In this document: positions 25,938 through 33,780 of the stretch, piece by piece
Numbering within the stretch: the stretch's first letter is position 1
Layout: every line of letters starts with the position of its first letter
Assembly (NCBI RefSeq): GCF_000506985.1
Contig: NZ_KI650979.1
Coordinates: 1,364,710 to 1,428,709 of the forward strand
Origin: Advenella kashmirensis W13003
Lineage (GTDB): Bacteria; Pseudomonadota; Gammaproteobacteria; Burkholderiales; Burkholderiaceae_B
DNA: 64,000 bases
Reading direction: 5' to 3'
The notes under the pieces: generated by a model
The model's database searches: none
Told to the model about the DNA's origin: nothing
The model's input: the letters and a program-made list of their open reading frames with translations, nothing else
Translations under genes and position numbers: made by a program

Positions 25938-26459
25938 TCACATATCTTTTAGCGCAGCCCTGCCATATTGATTGTTTTCCTCGACCAGCCGGCTCAGCAA
26001 CTGCACGAATATTTCTCTTTCCTGGTTATTCAGCGGCTCCAGCAAACGTTCCTGGGCGCGTATCATCCCCTTGCGCAACTGTTTCATAACGCGGATGCCT
26101 TCTTCCGTGATAAAGGACTGGCGCGAGCGCCTGTCTTCCGGGTTGACTCGGCGGCTGATCAGCCCTTTGTCCGCCAGGCGCTTGATCACATCTGCGGAGG
26201 TGGTCCGGTCCAGGCCGACCTTCAGGCCGATCGAGGACTGGTCCAGATATTGTTCATTCAGCAATACAGAGAGCACGCCATGTTGCACTGGTGTGATATT
26301 TTCATTCTTGCATTCTTCGTAGAACATGGAGTAGTGAATCTGGTTCAGCCGCCGGACCAGAAAACCAGGGCGTGACCACAACCCCTGGTCGTGAAACTTG
26401 CTTTTGATTCCAGGGGATTGATCGGCCATGGTCAAATCGTTGCTGTCTCTCTTTCTCAT
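25938..26459 (-). CDS. picR: MarR-family repressor of the pic regulon (PicR)
   Basis: The 173-residue protein has a winged helix with NENITPVQHGVLSVLLNEQYLDQSSIGLKVGLDRTTSADVIKRLADKGLISRR and wing NPEDRRSRQSFITEEG, all MarR hallmarks. A MarR protein PicR is known to repress pic genes in A. faecalis, with 6-hydroxypicolinate as inducer as I recall. Here it lies at the far end of the island instead of beside picC. The start is uncertain: ATGs exist at 26504, 26459 and 26429, none with a clear Shine-Dalgarno. An exact PicR-type palindrome lies about 135 bp upstream, suggesting autoregulation. Confidence 0.82.
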   Translation of the reverse strand: MRKRDSNDLTMADQSPGIKSKFHDQGLWSRPGFLVRRLNQIHYSMFYEECKNENITPVQHGVLSVLLNEQYLDQSSIGLKVGLDRTTSADVIKRLADKGLISRRVNPEDRRSRQSFITEEGIRVMKQLRKGMIRAQERLLEPLNNQEREIFVQLLSRLVEENNQYGRAALKDM

Positions 26460-26591
26460 TATGCAGTAAACCTTATGCTGAAGTGGCTTGAAGCACGGGA
26501 GCACGCAGCCTTATGGGCCGGTTACTCCATGAACTTTACTGGTGCACGATGCCATTTTATCGGGAAATGATGCGCCACGCACGAGCAATAA

Positions 26592-27488
26592 CTACAGTAT
26601 ACTGTCATTTTTTTCTGAAAGGAAAGCAAACGTCTGTTTTGCACTTGGAGACAGCTCCCCGATGCGTCGGGCACCCAGCAGAATATTGCGTTTTGCCCAT
26701 GCTTCATTCAGAGGAATCCGCACGGTGTCGGGCACACGGTAAAGATCCACGCTGCGCTCGGGCAGAATGCCGATGCCCATATTGGCATTGATCAGCAGGC
26801 ACATGGCGTCGTAGCCGGACGTTTCGATATCGATCCTGACATTGGCCGATTCCTCGCGTGCTGCGTTGATGAGCTGGTAATTGAGCTGGGTGCCTGCCTT
26901 CAGCGTGATGTGGCTGTATGCCAGGGTCTGCTTGAAGGTTGCTTTGTCGCAGCTTGCCAAAGGATGCGTGGCATGAACCAGGACGACCAGCGTATCTGTC
27001 CGGAAGGGGATGACTTCGATCTCTTCAGTGTAGGGAATTTCGGTGAAAATCCCGATATCCAGCTTGCCTGCGGCCAGGTCGCGCGTAATGCTCAGGCTGT
27101 TTTGTTCTGCCAGATGTAGTTGTATATGGGGATATTTTTTTGTGAAGGCGGCCAGCGGCGGCGCCAGAAACTGGGTGAGCGCGGTGGGATTGGCAGCCAG
27201 CGTCACGCTGCCACGCTGGCCCTGGTTAAAAGCCCCAAGCTGATGCTCTACGGCCTGCACGCTATTGAGGATCGCTCGCCCGCGGTACAGCAACTCCAGT
27301 CCGGCCGAGGTGGGCGTCACGCCGCGATTGCTCCGGTTCAACAGGACCAGGCCGAGTTTGTCTTCAAGTTCGGACAGCCGGCGGCTGACAGCCGCGGCGG
27401 CGATGTTTTCCTGTTCTGCTGCACGGGCAATCGTTCCCTCATCGACAACCCGTATGAATAATTTAAGTGTCAGCAGATCAATTTTCAC
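26592..27488 (-). CDS. LysR-family regulator between picG and picR
   Basis: The 298-residue LysR protein has an HTH IDLLTLKLFIRVVDEGTIARAAEQENIAAAAVSRRLSELEDKLG (residues 2-45) and an effector domain from VTLAANPTALTQFLAPPL onward. The start is a GTG with a weak ribosome site. It follows picG by 27 bp and precedes picR on the same strand. Its last codons and TAG stop lie inside the palindrome ACAGTATACTGT, so the 3' end of this gene doubles as the picR operator. It could be a second, activating regulator of pic genes or of picG. The effector is unknown. Confidence 0.88.
   Translation of the reverse strand: MKIDLLTLKLFIRVVDEGTIARAAEQENIAAAAVSRRLSELEDKLGLVLLNRSNRGVTPTSAGLELLYRGRAILNSVQAVEHQLGAFNQGQRGSVTLAANPTALTQFLAPPLAAFTKKYPHIQLHLAEQNSLSITRDLAAGKLDIGIFTEIPYTEEIEVIPFRTDTLVVLVHATHPLASCDKATFKQTLAYSHITLKAGTQLNYQLINAAREESANVRIDIETSGYDAMCLLINANMGIGILPERSVDLYRVPDTVRIPLNEAWAKRNILLGARRIGELSPSAKQTFAFLSEKNDSIL
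26594..26605. promoter_or_regulatory. PicR-type operator upstream of picR, inside the LysR gene 3' end
   Basis: ACAGTATACTGT is a perfect 12-bp palindrome containing CAGTATACTG. It encodes the final Ser-Ile-Leu codons and the stop of the minus-strand LysR gene. The outer bases are A/T rather than T/A, so it departs slightly from the TCAG-N4-CTNN form. Confidence 0.65.
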
Positions 27489-27515
27489 GGCGCGTTCAGT
27501 CTTGGGGTAAACGCG

Positions 27516-28265
27516 CTATTTGCCCGATAATAAAAAGCCCGCATCGGGTACGCGCGTTTCCAGGTTAAGGGTTTTCAGCATCTGATATACCGTTGCGACG
27601 GCAGCAGACAGAACCGGCTTGCCGATTTTGTCTTCCGCTTTCTGGATCGCAGGCAGGGAGGGCATTTGCACGCAGGCCGACAGGATCACGGCATCTACGC
27701 CCTGGGTATCCAGACGCGCGACATGTTCCAGCAGATTGGCCGGATCCAGGCGCCCGACTTTCAGGTTGTCAGACACTTCCAGGCTGATGGAGTCATGGAC
27801 CTTCACCCCTTCGGCTTCGATGTATTCTATCACGCGCTGTGTCAGGGGTTTCATGTAGGGAGCGAGAATGGATACCGTGCCCAGGTTCTTTTCCTTCAGG
27901 CTGTCGACCAGGGCACCCGCTGAACTCAGAATCGGAATCTGGGTGCCATTTTCCTGGACCGCCTTCTGCAGCCGCGCCTGGGACTGGCAGTGGTAGCCGT
28001 TACCCTGCGCCATGATGGCGACCAGGCAGGCATAAGCCATGACGTCCATGCGGGCATCGCTCAATTCGATGGCGCAGCGATCACTGGCCTGATCCATTGC
28101 TGTCAGTTCTTCGGGCGTCACGCTCATCATGCGCATGCGCGCCGAATGAAATGTAAACGTCTCCTGGGGGAACAGGTCACGACGCGCATTGAGCATGGCC
28201 GGAATTTCCGTTTCCATGGTCGTGTTGGAGCTGGGGACAATCTGGCCGATCCGATAGTTTCTCAT
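27516..28265 (-). CDS. picG: Maleate cis-trans isomerase (PicG/NicE)
   Basis: The 249-residue protein of the Asp/Glu racemase superfamily has the maleate isomerase N-terminus YRIGQIVPSSNTTMETEIP. The two catalytic cysteines appear as Cys80 (AYACLVA) and Cys198 (LSACVQM), at the spacing known for NicE/MaiA enzymes. It converts maleate, the product of PicF, to fumarate, completing the path to the TCA cycle. It heads a minus-strand run picG-LysR-picR. An inverted repeat, not the PicR palindrome, lies in its control region. Confidence 0.93.
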   Translation of the reverse strand: MRNYRIGQIVPSSNTTMETEIPAMLNARRDLFPQETFTFHSARMRMMSVTPEELTAMDQASDRCAIELSDARMDVMAYACLVAIMAQGNGYHCQSQARLQKAVQENGTQIPILSSAGALVDSLKEKNLGTVSILAPYMKPLTQRVIEYIEAEGVKVHDSISLEVSDNLKVGRLDPANLLEHVARLDTQGVDAVILSACVQMPSLPAIQKAEDKIGKPVLSAAVATVYQMLKTLNLETRVPDAGFLLSGK

Positions 28266-28275
28266 TTTTCACCTT

Positions 28276-28305
28276 TTACAATCATTGACGATATAACGAT
28301 TGTAA
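28276..28305. promoter_or_regulatory. Inverted repeat upstream of picG, candidate operator
   Basis: TTACAATC (28276-28283) and GATTGTAA (28298-28305) are perfect 8-bp arms with a 14-bp spacer, just upstream of the picG start. The motif differs from the PicR palindrome, so another regulator, perhaps the adjacent LysR protein, may act here. Confidence 0.5.
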
Positions 28306-28377
28306 TAAGGGGATTAATCAATACAAATCAGTCATTTACGATGGCGCCATCGCGTATTGCGATGGCTGACTTAAACG

Positions 28378-28806
28378 TCAGGACGCCGATTTCAATTGCA
28401 TCCAGGTCGCCGTGGCAAACGCAATCACCTGATCCTGATCGTCTACCATAGTCGACTTCAGAAAGGAAACAGTGCGCCCGCGACGGGTGAACTCACCCTT
28501 GCAGGTCACTGTACCCTGGCGTGCCGCCTTGACGTACTGGGTCTTCATTTCAAGTGTCGTACCAGGTCCCTGCACATGTTTGAGCAAATGGCCCATTGAA
28601 ATGTCCAATGCGGTTGCAATAATGCCGCCGTGCAGCGAACCCTGGGGGTTGAACATGAAATCCTTGAGTTCAAACGTGACCACGCATGTATTTTCCGGAT
28701 AGGCGAACCGCAAATCCAGGAAGCGCGCAAGAAAGAAGGTTTCAAAATCCGGTTTCTCTGTCTCGATTGCATTGTTGAACGCCTGCATGGCGACGGGTCT
28801 ATCCAT
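28378..28806 (-). CDS. PaaI-type hotdog-fold thioesterase
   Basis: The 142-residue protein has the PaaI thioesterase pattern: MFNPQGSLHGGIIATALDISMGHLL carries the HGG motif and the acidic residue of the active-site helix. TTLEMKTQYVKAARQGTVTCKGEFTRRGRT and a C-terminal IAFATATWMQL follow. It would hydrolyse an acyl-CoA, possibly the product of the neighbouring CoA-transferase, whose 3' end it overlaps by 8 bp. It is the last gene of a three-gene minus-strand operon. The substrate is unknown. Confidence 0.88.
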   Translation of the reverse strand: MDRPVAMQAFNNAIETEKPDFETFFLARFLDLRFAYPENTCVVTFELKDFMFNPQGSLHGGIIATALDISMGHLLKHVQGPGTTLEMKTQYVKAARQGTVTCKGEFTRRGRTVSFLKSTMVDDQDQVIAFATATWMQLKSAS

Positions 28807-30031
28807 GATTTACCTTCTCCTGTGGGGCGGGTGCCATTGTTTTGATGACACCTGAATTATTCAGTGCTGTGATGTCGGCATCCGGCAACCCCAAATGATA
28901 CTTCAGGATGTCAAAGGTGTGCTGACCAAGCAGTGGTGGAGGTGAGTGCTCATGTTCGTCCTCTACATCAAATCGAAATGGGCTCAGCAGATTTTTGACA
29001 GTGCCTGCGGTAGGATGCGGCATGTCGATAACCATGTTTCGCGTAGTCAATTGCTCTGCTTCGCAGACCTCTTTGACGGAACGGATATCCCCATAAGGAA
29101 CCCCCGCCTCGCGCAGGCGCTTGATCCAGTGCTGTCTTGGCTGTCGCGCGATTTCACGGGAAACAATCGGAATCAATTCTTCTCTGAGCCTGACCCTGTC
29201 AATGGCCTTTGCATAACGAGGCTCTGAGGCGAGATCGGGACGCTCAATCACATCGCAAAACAACAGCCAGAATTTATCGTTCGCCACGCCGATATTCAGC
29301 CATCCGTCGGCGGCCTCGAAGGTCTGATAAGGCGCTATCGTTGGATGCGCGTTTCCCTTGCGCCCGGGACTTTCGCCGGTCGTAAAGTAAATGCCCGCAT
29401 TGAACGTCAAGAGCGACGCCATGCAGTCCAGCATTGAAATATCTACATGATGACCCATGCCGGTACTGTTGCGTTCAAGCAGCGCAGCCATAATCGCCTG
29501 GGAAGCATATTGACCGGTGACCAGATCCGCGATCGACGTCCCCACCTTGGTGGGCAGGCCGTTAGGATCGCCGGTGATATCCATCATTCCCGACTCTCCC
29601 TGGATAATGAGGTCGTATCCGGGCCGATCGGCGTCGATGCCTGTGCGACCGAAGCCCGTAACCGAGCAGCTGATGAGTCTGCTGTTATCCGCGCGCAATT
29701 GTTCATAGGACAAGCCCAGCCTGTCCATCGTGCCGGGACGGAAATTATCAATGATGACATCGGCCTTTTGCGCGAGCCGACGGATCAACTGCACGCCTTC
29801 CGGGCTTTTCAGGTTGACGGCACAACTGCGCTTATTGCGATTCACTGAGAGAAAATAGGCGCTTTGGCCACCGCTGAACGGTGGACCGAATGCGCGGCTG
29901 TCATCCCCGTTTACAGGTTCTTCAATTTTAATAATGTCGGCCCCCAGGTCGCCAAGGAGCATGGTGCAAAATGGGCCAGACACGACGCGCGTCAGGTCAA
30001 GCACAAGAGTCCCGTTCAGCGGTCGCATCAT
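28799..30031 (-). CDS. CaiB/BaiF CoA-transferase
   Basis: The 410-residue class III CoA-transferase has LVLDLTRVVSGPFCTMLLGDLGADIIKIEEP, IIDNFRPGTMDRLGLSYEQL and PGYDLIIQGESGMMDITGDPNG blocks. It is the third such enzyme in the window. Start codons TTG-ATG-ATG follow each other. The ATG at 30031 shares one base with the stop of the HAD gene (TGATG), indicating coupling. Together with a dehalogenase-like HAD protein and a thioesterase it suggests activation and release of a short organic acid. Confidence 0.9.
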   Translation of the reverse strand: MMRPLNGTLVLDLTRVVSGPFCTMLLGDLGADIIKIEEPVNGDDSRAFGPPFSGGQSAYFLSVNRNKRSCAVNLKSPEGVQLIRRLAQKADVIIDNFRPGTMDRLGLSYEQLRADNSRLISCSVTGFGRTGIDADRPGYDLIIQGESGMMDITGDPNGLPTKVGTSIADLVTGQYASQAIMAALLERNSTGMGHHVDISMLDCMASLLTFNAGIYFTTGESPGRKGNAHPTIAPYQTFEAADGWLNIGVANDKFWLLFCDVIERPDLASEPRYAKAIDRVRLREELIPIVSREIARQPRQHWIKRLREAGVPYGDIRSVKEVCEAEQLTTRNMVIDMPHPTAGTVKNLLSPFRFDVEDEHEHSPPPLLGQHTFDILKYHLGLPDADITALNNSGVIKTMAPAPQEKVNHG

Positions 30032-30738
30032 CAATCCACCATCAAATCGGCCAGCGATTTCATATCGTCAACCCACAGATCGGGCTGATGCGGTGTACCG
30101 CCAAAGGGACGCTTGCGGCGATCAATAAACGCACTGTGCATGCCGGCGGCCTTGGCGCCAAGGCAATCGAACGCATGGTTTGCCACAAACAGCACTTCGT
30201 CAAGCTGAACGCCTTCAATTTCTGCGGCTTTCGTATAGGTGTCCACATGAGGCTTGAAAGAGCTTGCCTCTGCAACAGAAATCACATTGTTGAAAGGAAC
30301 GCCGTGATATTTTTTTGCCGTCTCCAGCATGTCCCGGTCACCGTTGGAGAGCACGACAATGCGGTATTTCGTCTGGAGTTTGGCCAGGGCATCGGGCACA
30401 TCGGGAAACGGTTTCAGTTTTTCAATGCAGCCCACGAGGTATTTCACTTCGTCTTCCGTGTGCTGCACGCCGGCCCGCTCCAGGGTGTAGGCCACTGCCC
30501 GCTCGCCGATCGTGCGGTAGGGTGTGTGCTCTTTATGAAGCAGGGCATCAATCATTGAATTCTCGAAATGCGTGCGCCGCCACCAGGTGACAAATGAATT
30601 GGGGTTGCCGTCCCAGCCTTTCTCTTTGAGGAAAGGCGTTGCAATTTCCACAAGCCCCTTTTGCATGTCAACCACGGTTCCGTATTGGTCAAACATGACA
30701 ACCTTGATTTTCTTTTTCAACTCTGCAGCTGTAGCCAT
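30031..30738 (-). CDS. Haloacid dehalogenase type II (HAD superfamily)
   Basis: The 235-residue HAD hydrolase has nucleophile Asp17 in VVMFDQYGTVVD, motif II VVLSNGD near residue 115, Lys in SSFKPH and motif IV FVANHAFDCLGAKAAGM. DxYGT and FVANHAFD place it among L-2-haloacid dehalogenase-type proteins rather than phosphatases, although 2-haloacid activity is not proven. The start at 30738 has AGGAG with a proper spacer, and upstream ATGs are too close to or before that site. It is the first gene of the operon, divergent from a LysR gene. Confidence 0.82.
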   Translation of the reverse strand: MATAAELKKKIKVVMFDQYGTVVDMQKGLVEIATPFLKEKGWDGNPNSFVTWWRRTHFENSMIDALLHKEHTPYRTIGERAVAYTLERAGVQHTEDEVKYLVGCIEKLKPFPDVPDALAKLQTKYRIVVLSNGDRDMLETAKKYHGVPFNNVISVAEASSFKPHVDTYTKAAEIEGVQLDEVLFVANHAFDCLGAKAAGMHSAFIDRRKRPFGGTPHQPDLWVDDMKSLADLMVD

Positions 30739-30805
30739 GTACATTCTCCTGTTTGGCATTGAGCGATGATCCGCTTGCATGTAATGTATCGTTGGCCAGA
30801 TTATT

Positions 30806-30819
30806 CGTCTAATGGATAA
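30806..30819. promoter_or_regulatory. Shared 14-bp motif, candidate LysR site (copy 1)
   Basis: CGTCTAATGGATAA occurs here, between the HAD operon and the LysR gene, and again at 33879-33892 upstream of the Bug gene. It is flanked here by ATT...AAT in a T-N11-A-like layout. Confidence 0.55.
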
Positions 30820-30963
30820 TGATTATGCGGTAATCATTAAAATAAATAATGCATGCCGATGTAAGCCGGGTTGCCGGTTCTTGCTGTGGGCATTAAAACG
30901 TCATCACAAAATCTAATGAAATGTGACCTAAAATAAGTCTTATCAATTTGCCTGGGATCTATA

Positions 30964-31890
30964 GTGAAAAACACGATCAATTTGCGATCCGTCGATCTGA
31001 ACCTGCTTGTCTTTTTCAATGCGTTGATGTCTGAGAGACATGTCACTCGCGCAGCAGACAAGGTCGCCATCAGCCAGCCGGCCATGAGCAATGCACTGGC
31101 CCGGCTGCGTGTCGTCTTCAAGGACGAGCTTTTCGTGCGGACAGCAAAAGGCATGGAGCCGACACCACGTGCGCTGGAGCTGGCCGAACAGATTCAGACC
31201 ATTCTGCTGCAGGCAACCCGGTTGATGACAAGTGAAATTCAATTCGATCCCGACACATCAGATCGTTTGTACAGCGTACGCATGTCAGACCTGGTGGGCA
31301 TCCTCATTCTGCCCGGACTCATGGCGCGCCTGCGTACCGAGGCACCCGGGGTGTCCATTGATACGGTCCACTTATCGCCGGAACAAACTATTGATGCGCT
31401 GGAAACCGACCGCTTGGACCTGGCGGTCAGTATGGAACTGCAGCACACCAGTGCGATTCGTTCCGAAACGCTCTTTGCCGATCGCATGGCCTGCGTTGTT
31501 GGGAAGGACCACCCTTTGGCAACGGGCAAGCTGACGCTGAACCGGTTCCTGGCCTATCGTCACTTGCGAGTGTCAATGAGTCCGACCGATATCCGTTTCG
31601 TGGACAGCGTGCTGGCGGGGAAAGGGTTGGAACGGCAAATTGCGCTGAATGTCACGCACTGGCTGCTGGTGCCCCAGATTTTGCAGGAGACTGATCTTGT
31701 CGCCGTGATGTCGGAACGGGCTGCACAACAGATTCCCGGTGCGGGGGTTGTCATACGCGAACTGCCGTTTCATACGCAAAGCTTTACATGGCGCGTGTAC
31801 TGGCATCGTCGCTATGAACATAGCGCAGCGCATCAGTGGTTGCGCACTCAGCTTCAGGAAGTGGTCAAATCGCGCGCGCTGGCAGCGTAA
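30964..31890 (+). CDS. LysR-family regulator (NodD/NahR-like)
   Basis: The 308-residue regulator has an N-terminal LRSVDLNLLVFFNALMSERHVTRAADKVAISQPAMSNALARLRVVFKDELFVRTAKGMEPTPRA, the pattern of the NodD/NahR/LinR LysR subgroup. The start is a GTG at 30964. It lies between two minus-strand operons whose control regions share a 14-bp motif, which makes it the likely regulator of both. The gene converges on the hydrolase gene at 31909 with an 18-bp gap. The effector is unknown. Confidence 0.9.
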   Translation: MKNTINLRSVDLNLLVFFNALMSERHVTRAADKVAISQPAMSNALARLRVVFKDELFVRTAKGMEPTPRALELAEQIQTILLQATRLMTSEIQFDPDTSDRLYSVRMSDLVGILILPGLMARLRTEAPGVSIDTVHLSPEQTIDALETDRLDLAVSMELQHTSAIRSETLFADRMACVVGKDHPLATGKLTLNRFLAYRHLRVSMSPTDIRFVDSVLAGKGLERQIALNVTHWLLVPQILQETDLVAVMSERAAQQIPGAGVVIRELPFHTQSFTWRVYWHRRYEHSAAHQWLRTQLQEVVKSRALAA

Positions 31891-31908
31891 TCAAGTCTGC
31901 GCGTAAAG

Positions 31909-32799
31909 CTATTCTCTTGACTGACGATTCGTATCGAGGATAGCGAGCAGATGACGATTGAAAAGCGTGGCCGCTTCATACTGAACCCAGTGCCCCGCAG
32001 ATGGAATACGCGTCAAGCCCTGAAACAGCGGTGCTCCGGACAAAGCCGGAACGATCGTCGCTTCGCAGCCTTGATACAAGGCATCTTCTGCTCCCCAGAT
32101 GCCCCATACCGGGCAGCGCACATCGGGCAATGTTTGCCGCATAATATCGGTCGTGAAGAGCCGCCGCTGGGGAATACGATCATTTTCTGCATCCCGGGCA
32201 TATTGTGCGATGATGTCATCATGCACGGATTCATCACGAGCCAGCATGAGTGAACGAAGGTTATGCTTGTGCGCCTGGTATCTTTCGGTCGCGCTGTCCA
32301 GACCTCGCCAATTGCGCAGATGGGGGCGCGGACCCGGAACGTCCGTTAATGCGGGTGCGCCGATCACGACAAGGCGGCTGACCTGGGCAGGGGACTGAAC
32401 GGCAATAAACGTGGCAACCATCGAACCAAACGAAAACCCCACCAGATCGTATGATGCGCGTCCCAGCAACTGGCCGATACCCTGCGCGACCCAGCCGGCC
32501 TGGCCATCGGCATCGAAATTGTCCGGAGCGATATCAGACTCCCCGAAGCCAGGCAAGTCTGGCGCATATACCGAATAGCCGGCCTTGATCAACGGGCCGA
32601 TATTACGCACCCAGTGTGCCCAACTACCCGAACCACCATGCAACAGGACAACCGGTATACCGCCTTGTCCCCATATGCGCCACACCAGCTTACCCTGGCC
32701 GCAAGGGGTTTCCTTACGCGTTGCCGTGGCCAGCAGCCGTGAAAATTCGGTTTCGCTATGGATAGTATCGGGCAGGGTATGGGTCGTCATAAATGCCAT
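31909..32799 (-). CDS. Alpha/beta hydrolase
   Basis: The 296-residue alpha/beta hydrolase has an oxyanion region VVLLHGGSGSWAHWVRNI, nucleophile Ser in GFSFGSM near residue 147, and His in SAGHWVQYE near residue 275. It resembles carbon-carbon or ester hydrolases of aromatic-acid pathways. It starts 15 bp after the Bug gene stop with no clear ribosome site, and an ATG three codons later is equally possible. Paired with a binding protein for organic acids, it may act on an imported ester or ring-cleavage product. Confidence 0.85.
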   Translation of the reverse strand: MAFMTTHTLPDTIHSETEFSRLLATATRKETPCGQGKLVWRIWGQGGIPVVLLHGGSGSWAHWVRNIGPLIKAGYSVYAPDLPGFGESDIAPDNFDADGQAGWVAQGIGQLLGRASYDLVGFSFGSMVATFIAVQSPAQVSRLVVIGAPALTDVPGPRPHLRNWRGLDSATERYQAHKHNLRSLMLARDESVHDDIIAQYARDAENDRIPQRRLFTTDIMRQTLPDVRCPVWGIWGAEDALYQGCEATIVPALSGAPLFQGLTRIPSAGHWVQYEAATLFNRHLLAILDTNRQSRE

Positions 32800-32814
32800 T
32801 ACAGTTTTATACAG

Positions 32815-33780
32815 TTACTCTTTTGCAGCACCCGTGCGCTGGCCGATCTGTGCCCATCGTTTCACTTCAGCTGATACGAAAGATGGCAGTTCAGTCGCGG
32901 GCTTGTCGGAGATGGTGGCACCCTGAGCTTCGAATGCTTTTTTCACCATATCGGATTTCATTGCAGTTGCAATCTGACTCTGCAGATAGCTTATTCTTTC
33001 TGCAGGCGTCTTCGCGGGTGCCCAAATAGCATACCAGATTCCCGCATCCATGTCGGGACCACCTGCCTCATGTGTGGTTGGGATATCGGGGAAATAAGGC
33101 GACCGTGTTTTGGTGGTGAATGCCAGCGGCCGCACTTTCCCGGTTCTGATCAGTTGCGCGGAAGTGCCCAGGCCATCGAACATCACCTGGCATTGTCCGC
33201 CCATCAGGTCAGTCAACGCGGCAGCGGTCCCCGTATAGGGAATATGCGTCAGTTTGATTGAGGTGGCCTCCATGAACACTTCGGCAACCAGGTGCTGAGC
33301 GGTACCGACGCCGGACGAACAATAATTCAATTCTGAAGGATGCTGCTTCGCGTAGTCAATCAGCTCCTTAACCGTCTTGAAAGGCGTGTTGAGATTGACG
33401 ATGAGTACGTTGGGTACGACCGCTGTAAAGGACAGTGGCTTGAAATCCTGATCGAGCGTATAGCCGCGTTTGGGATAGATACCTTCGGCCATCGCCTGGT
33501 GGACGCCGCCTGAAAGCAATGTATAGCCGTCTGAAGAAGCGCGCGCAACCTGGCGCACCCCGATCGTGCCCCCTCCACCGGACTTGTTTTCAACCACAAA
33601 TGACTGCCCGGTCTGCTCGCCCAGCGCAATGGCAATCGGTCGGGTAAAGGTATCGACACCACCCCCAGGACCGTAAGGCACGATAACGTGCACCGGTTTG
33701 TCGGGATAGTCTGCTGCGTTGGCATGACCGCCAGCCAGGACAACAGCGAACGCTGCGCCGTATATAAACGATTTCAACAT
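32815..33780 (-). CDS. Bug-family tripartite tricarboxylate transporter substrate-binding protein
   Basis: The 321-residue exported protein has a signal peptide ending HANA, then YPDKPVHVIVPYGPGGGVDTFTRPIA, NKSGGGGTIGVRQVA and PDIPTTHEAG, all hallmarks of Bug/TctC proteins. AAGGAG precedes the ATG at 33780 by a good spacer. It is the first gene of a two-gene unit with the alpha/beta hydrolase, and no membrane partners are close. The 14-bp motif shared with the HAD operon lies 99 bp upstream. Confidence 0.9.
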   Translation of the reverse strand: MLKSFIYGAAFAVVLAGGHANAADYPDKPVHVIVPYGPGGGVDTFTRPIAIALGEQTGQSFVVENKSGGGGTIGVRQVARASSDGYTLLSGGVHQAMAEGIYPKRGYTLDQDFKPLSFTAVVPNVLIVNLNTPFKTVKELIDYAKQHPSELNYCSSGVGTAQHLVAEVFMEATSIKLTHIPYTGTAAALTDLMGGQCQVMFDGLGTSAQLIRTGKVRPLAFTTKTRSPYFPDIPTTHEAGGPDMDAGIWYAIWAPAKTPAERISYLQSQIATAMKSDMVKKAFEAQGATISDKPATELPSFVSAEVKRWAQIGQRTGAAKE

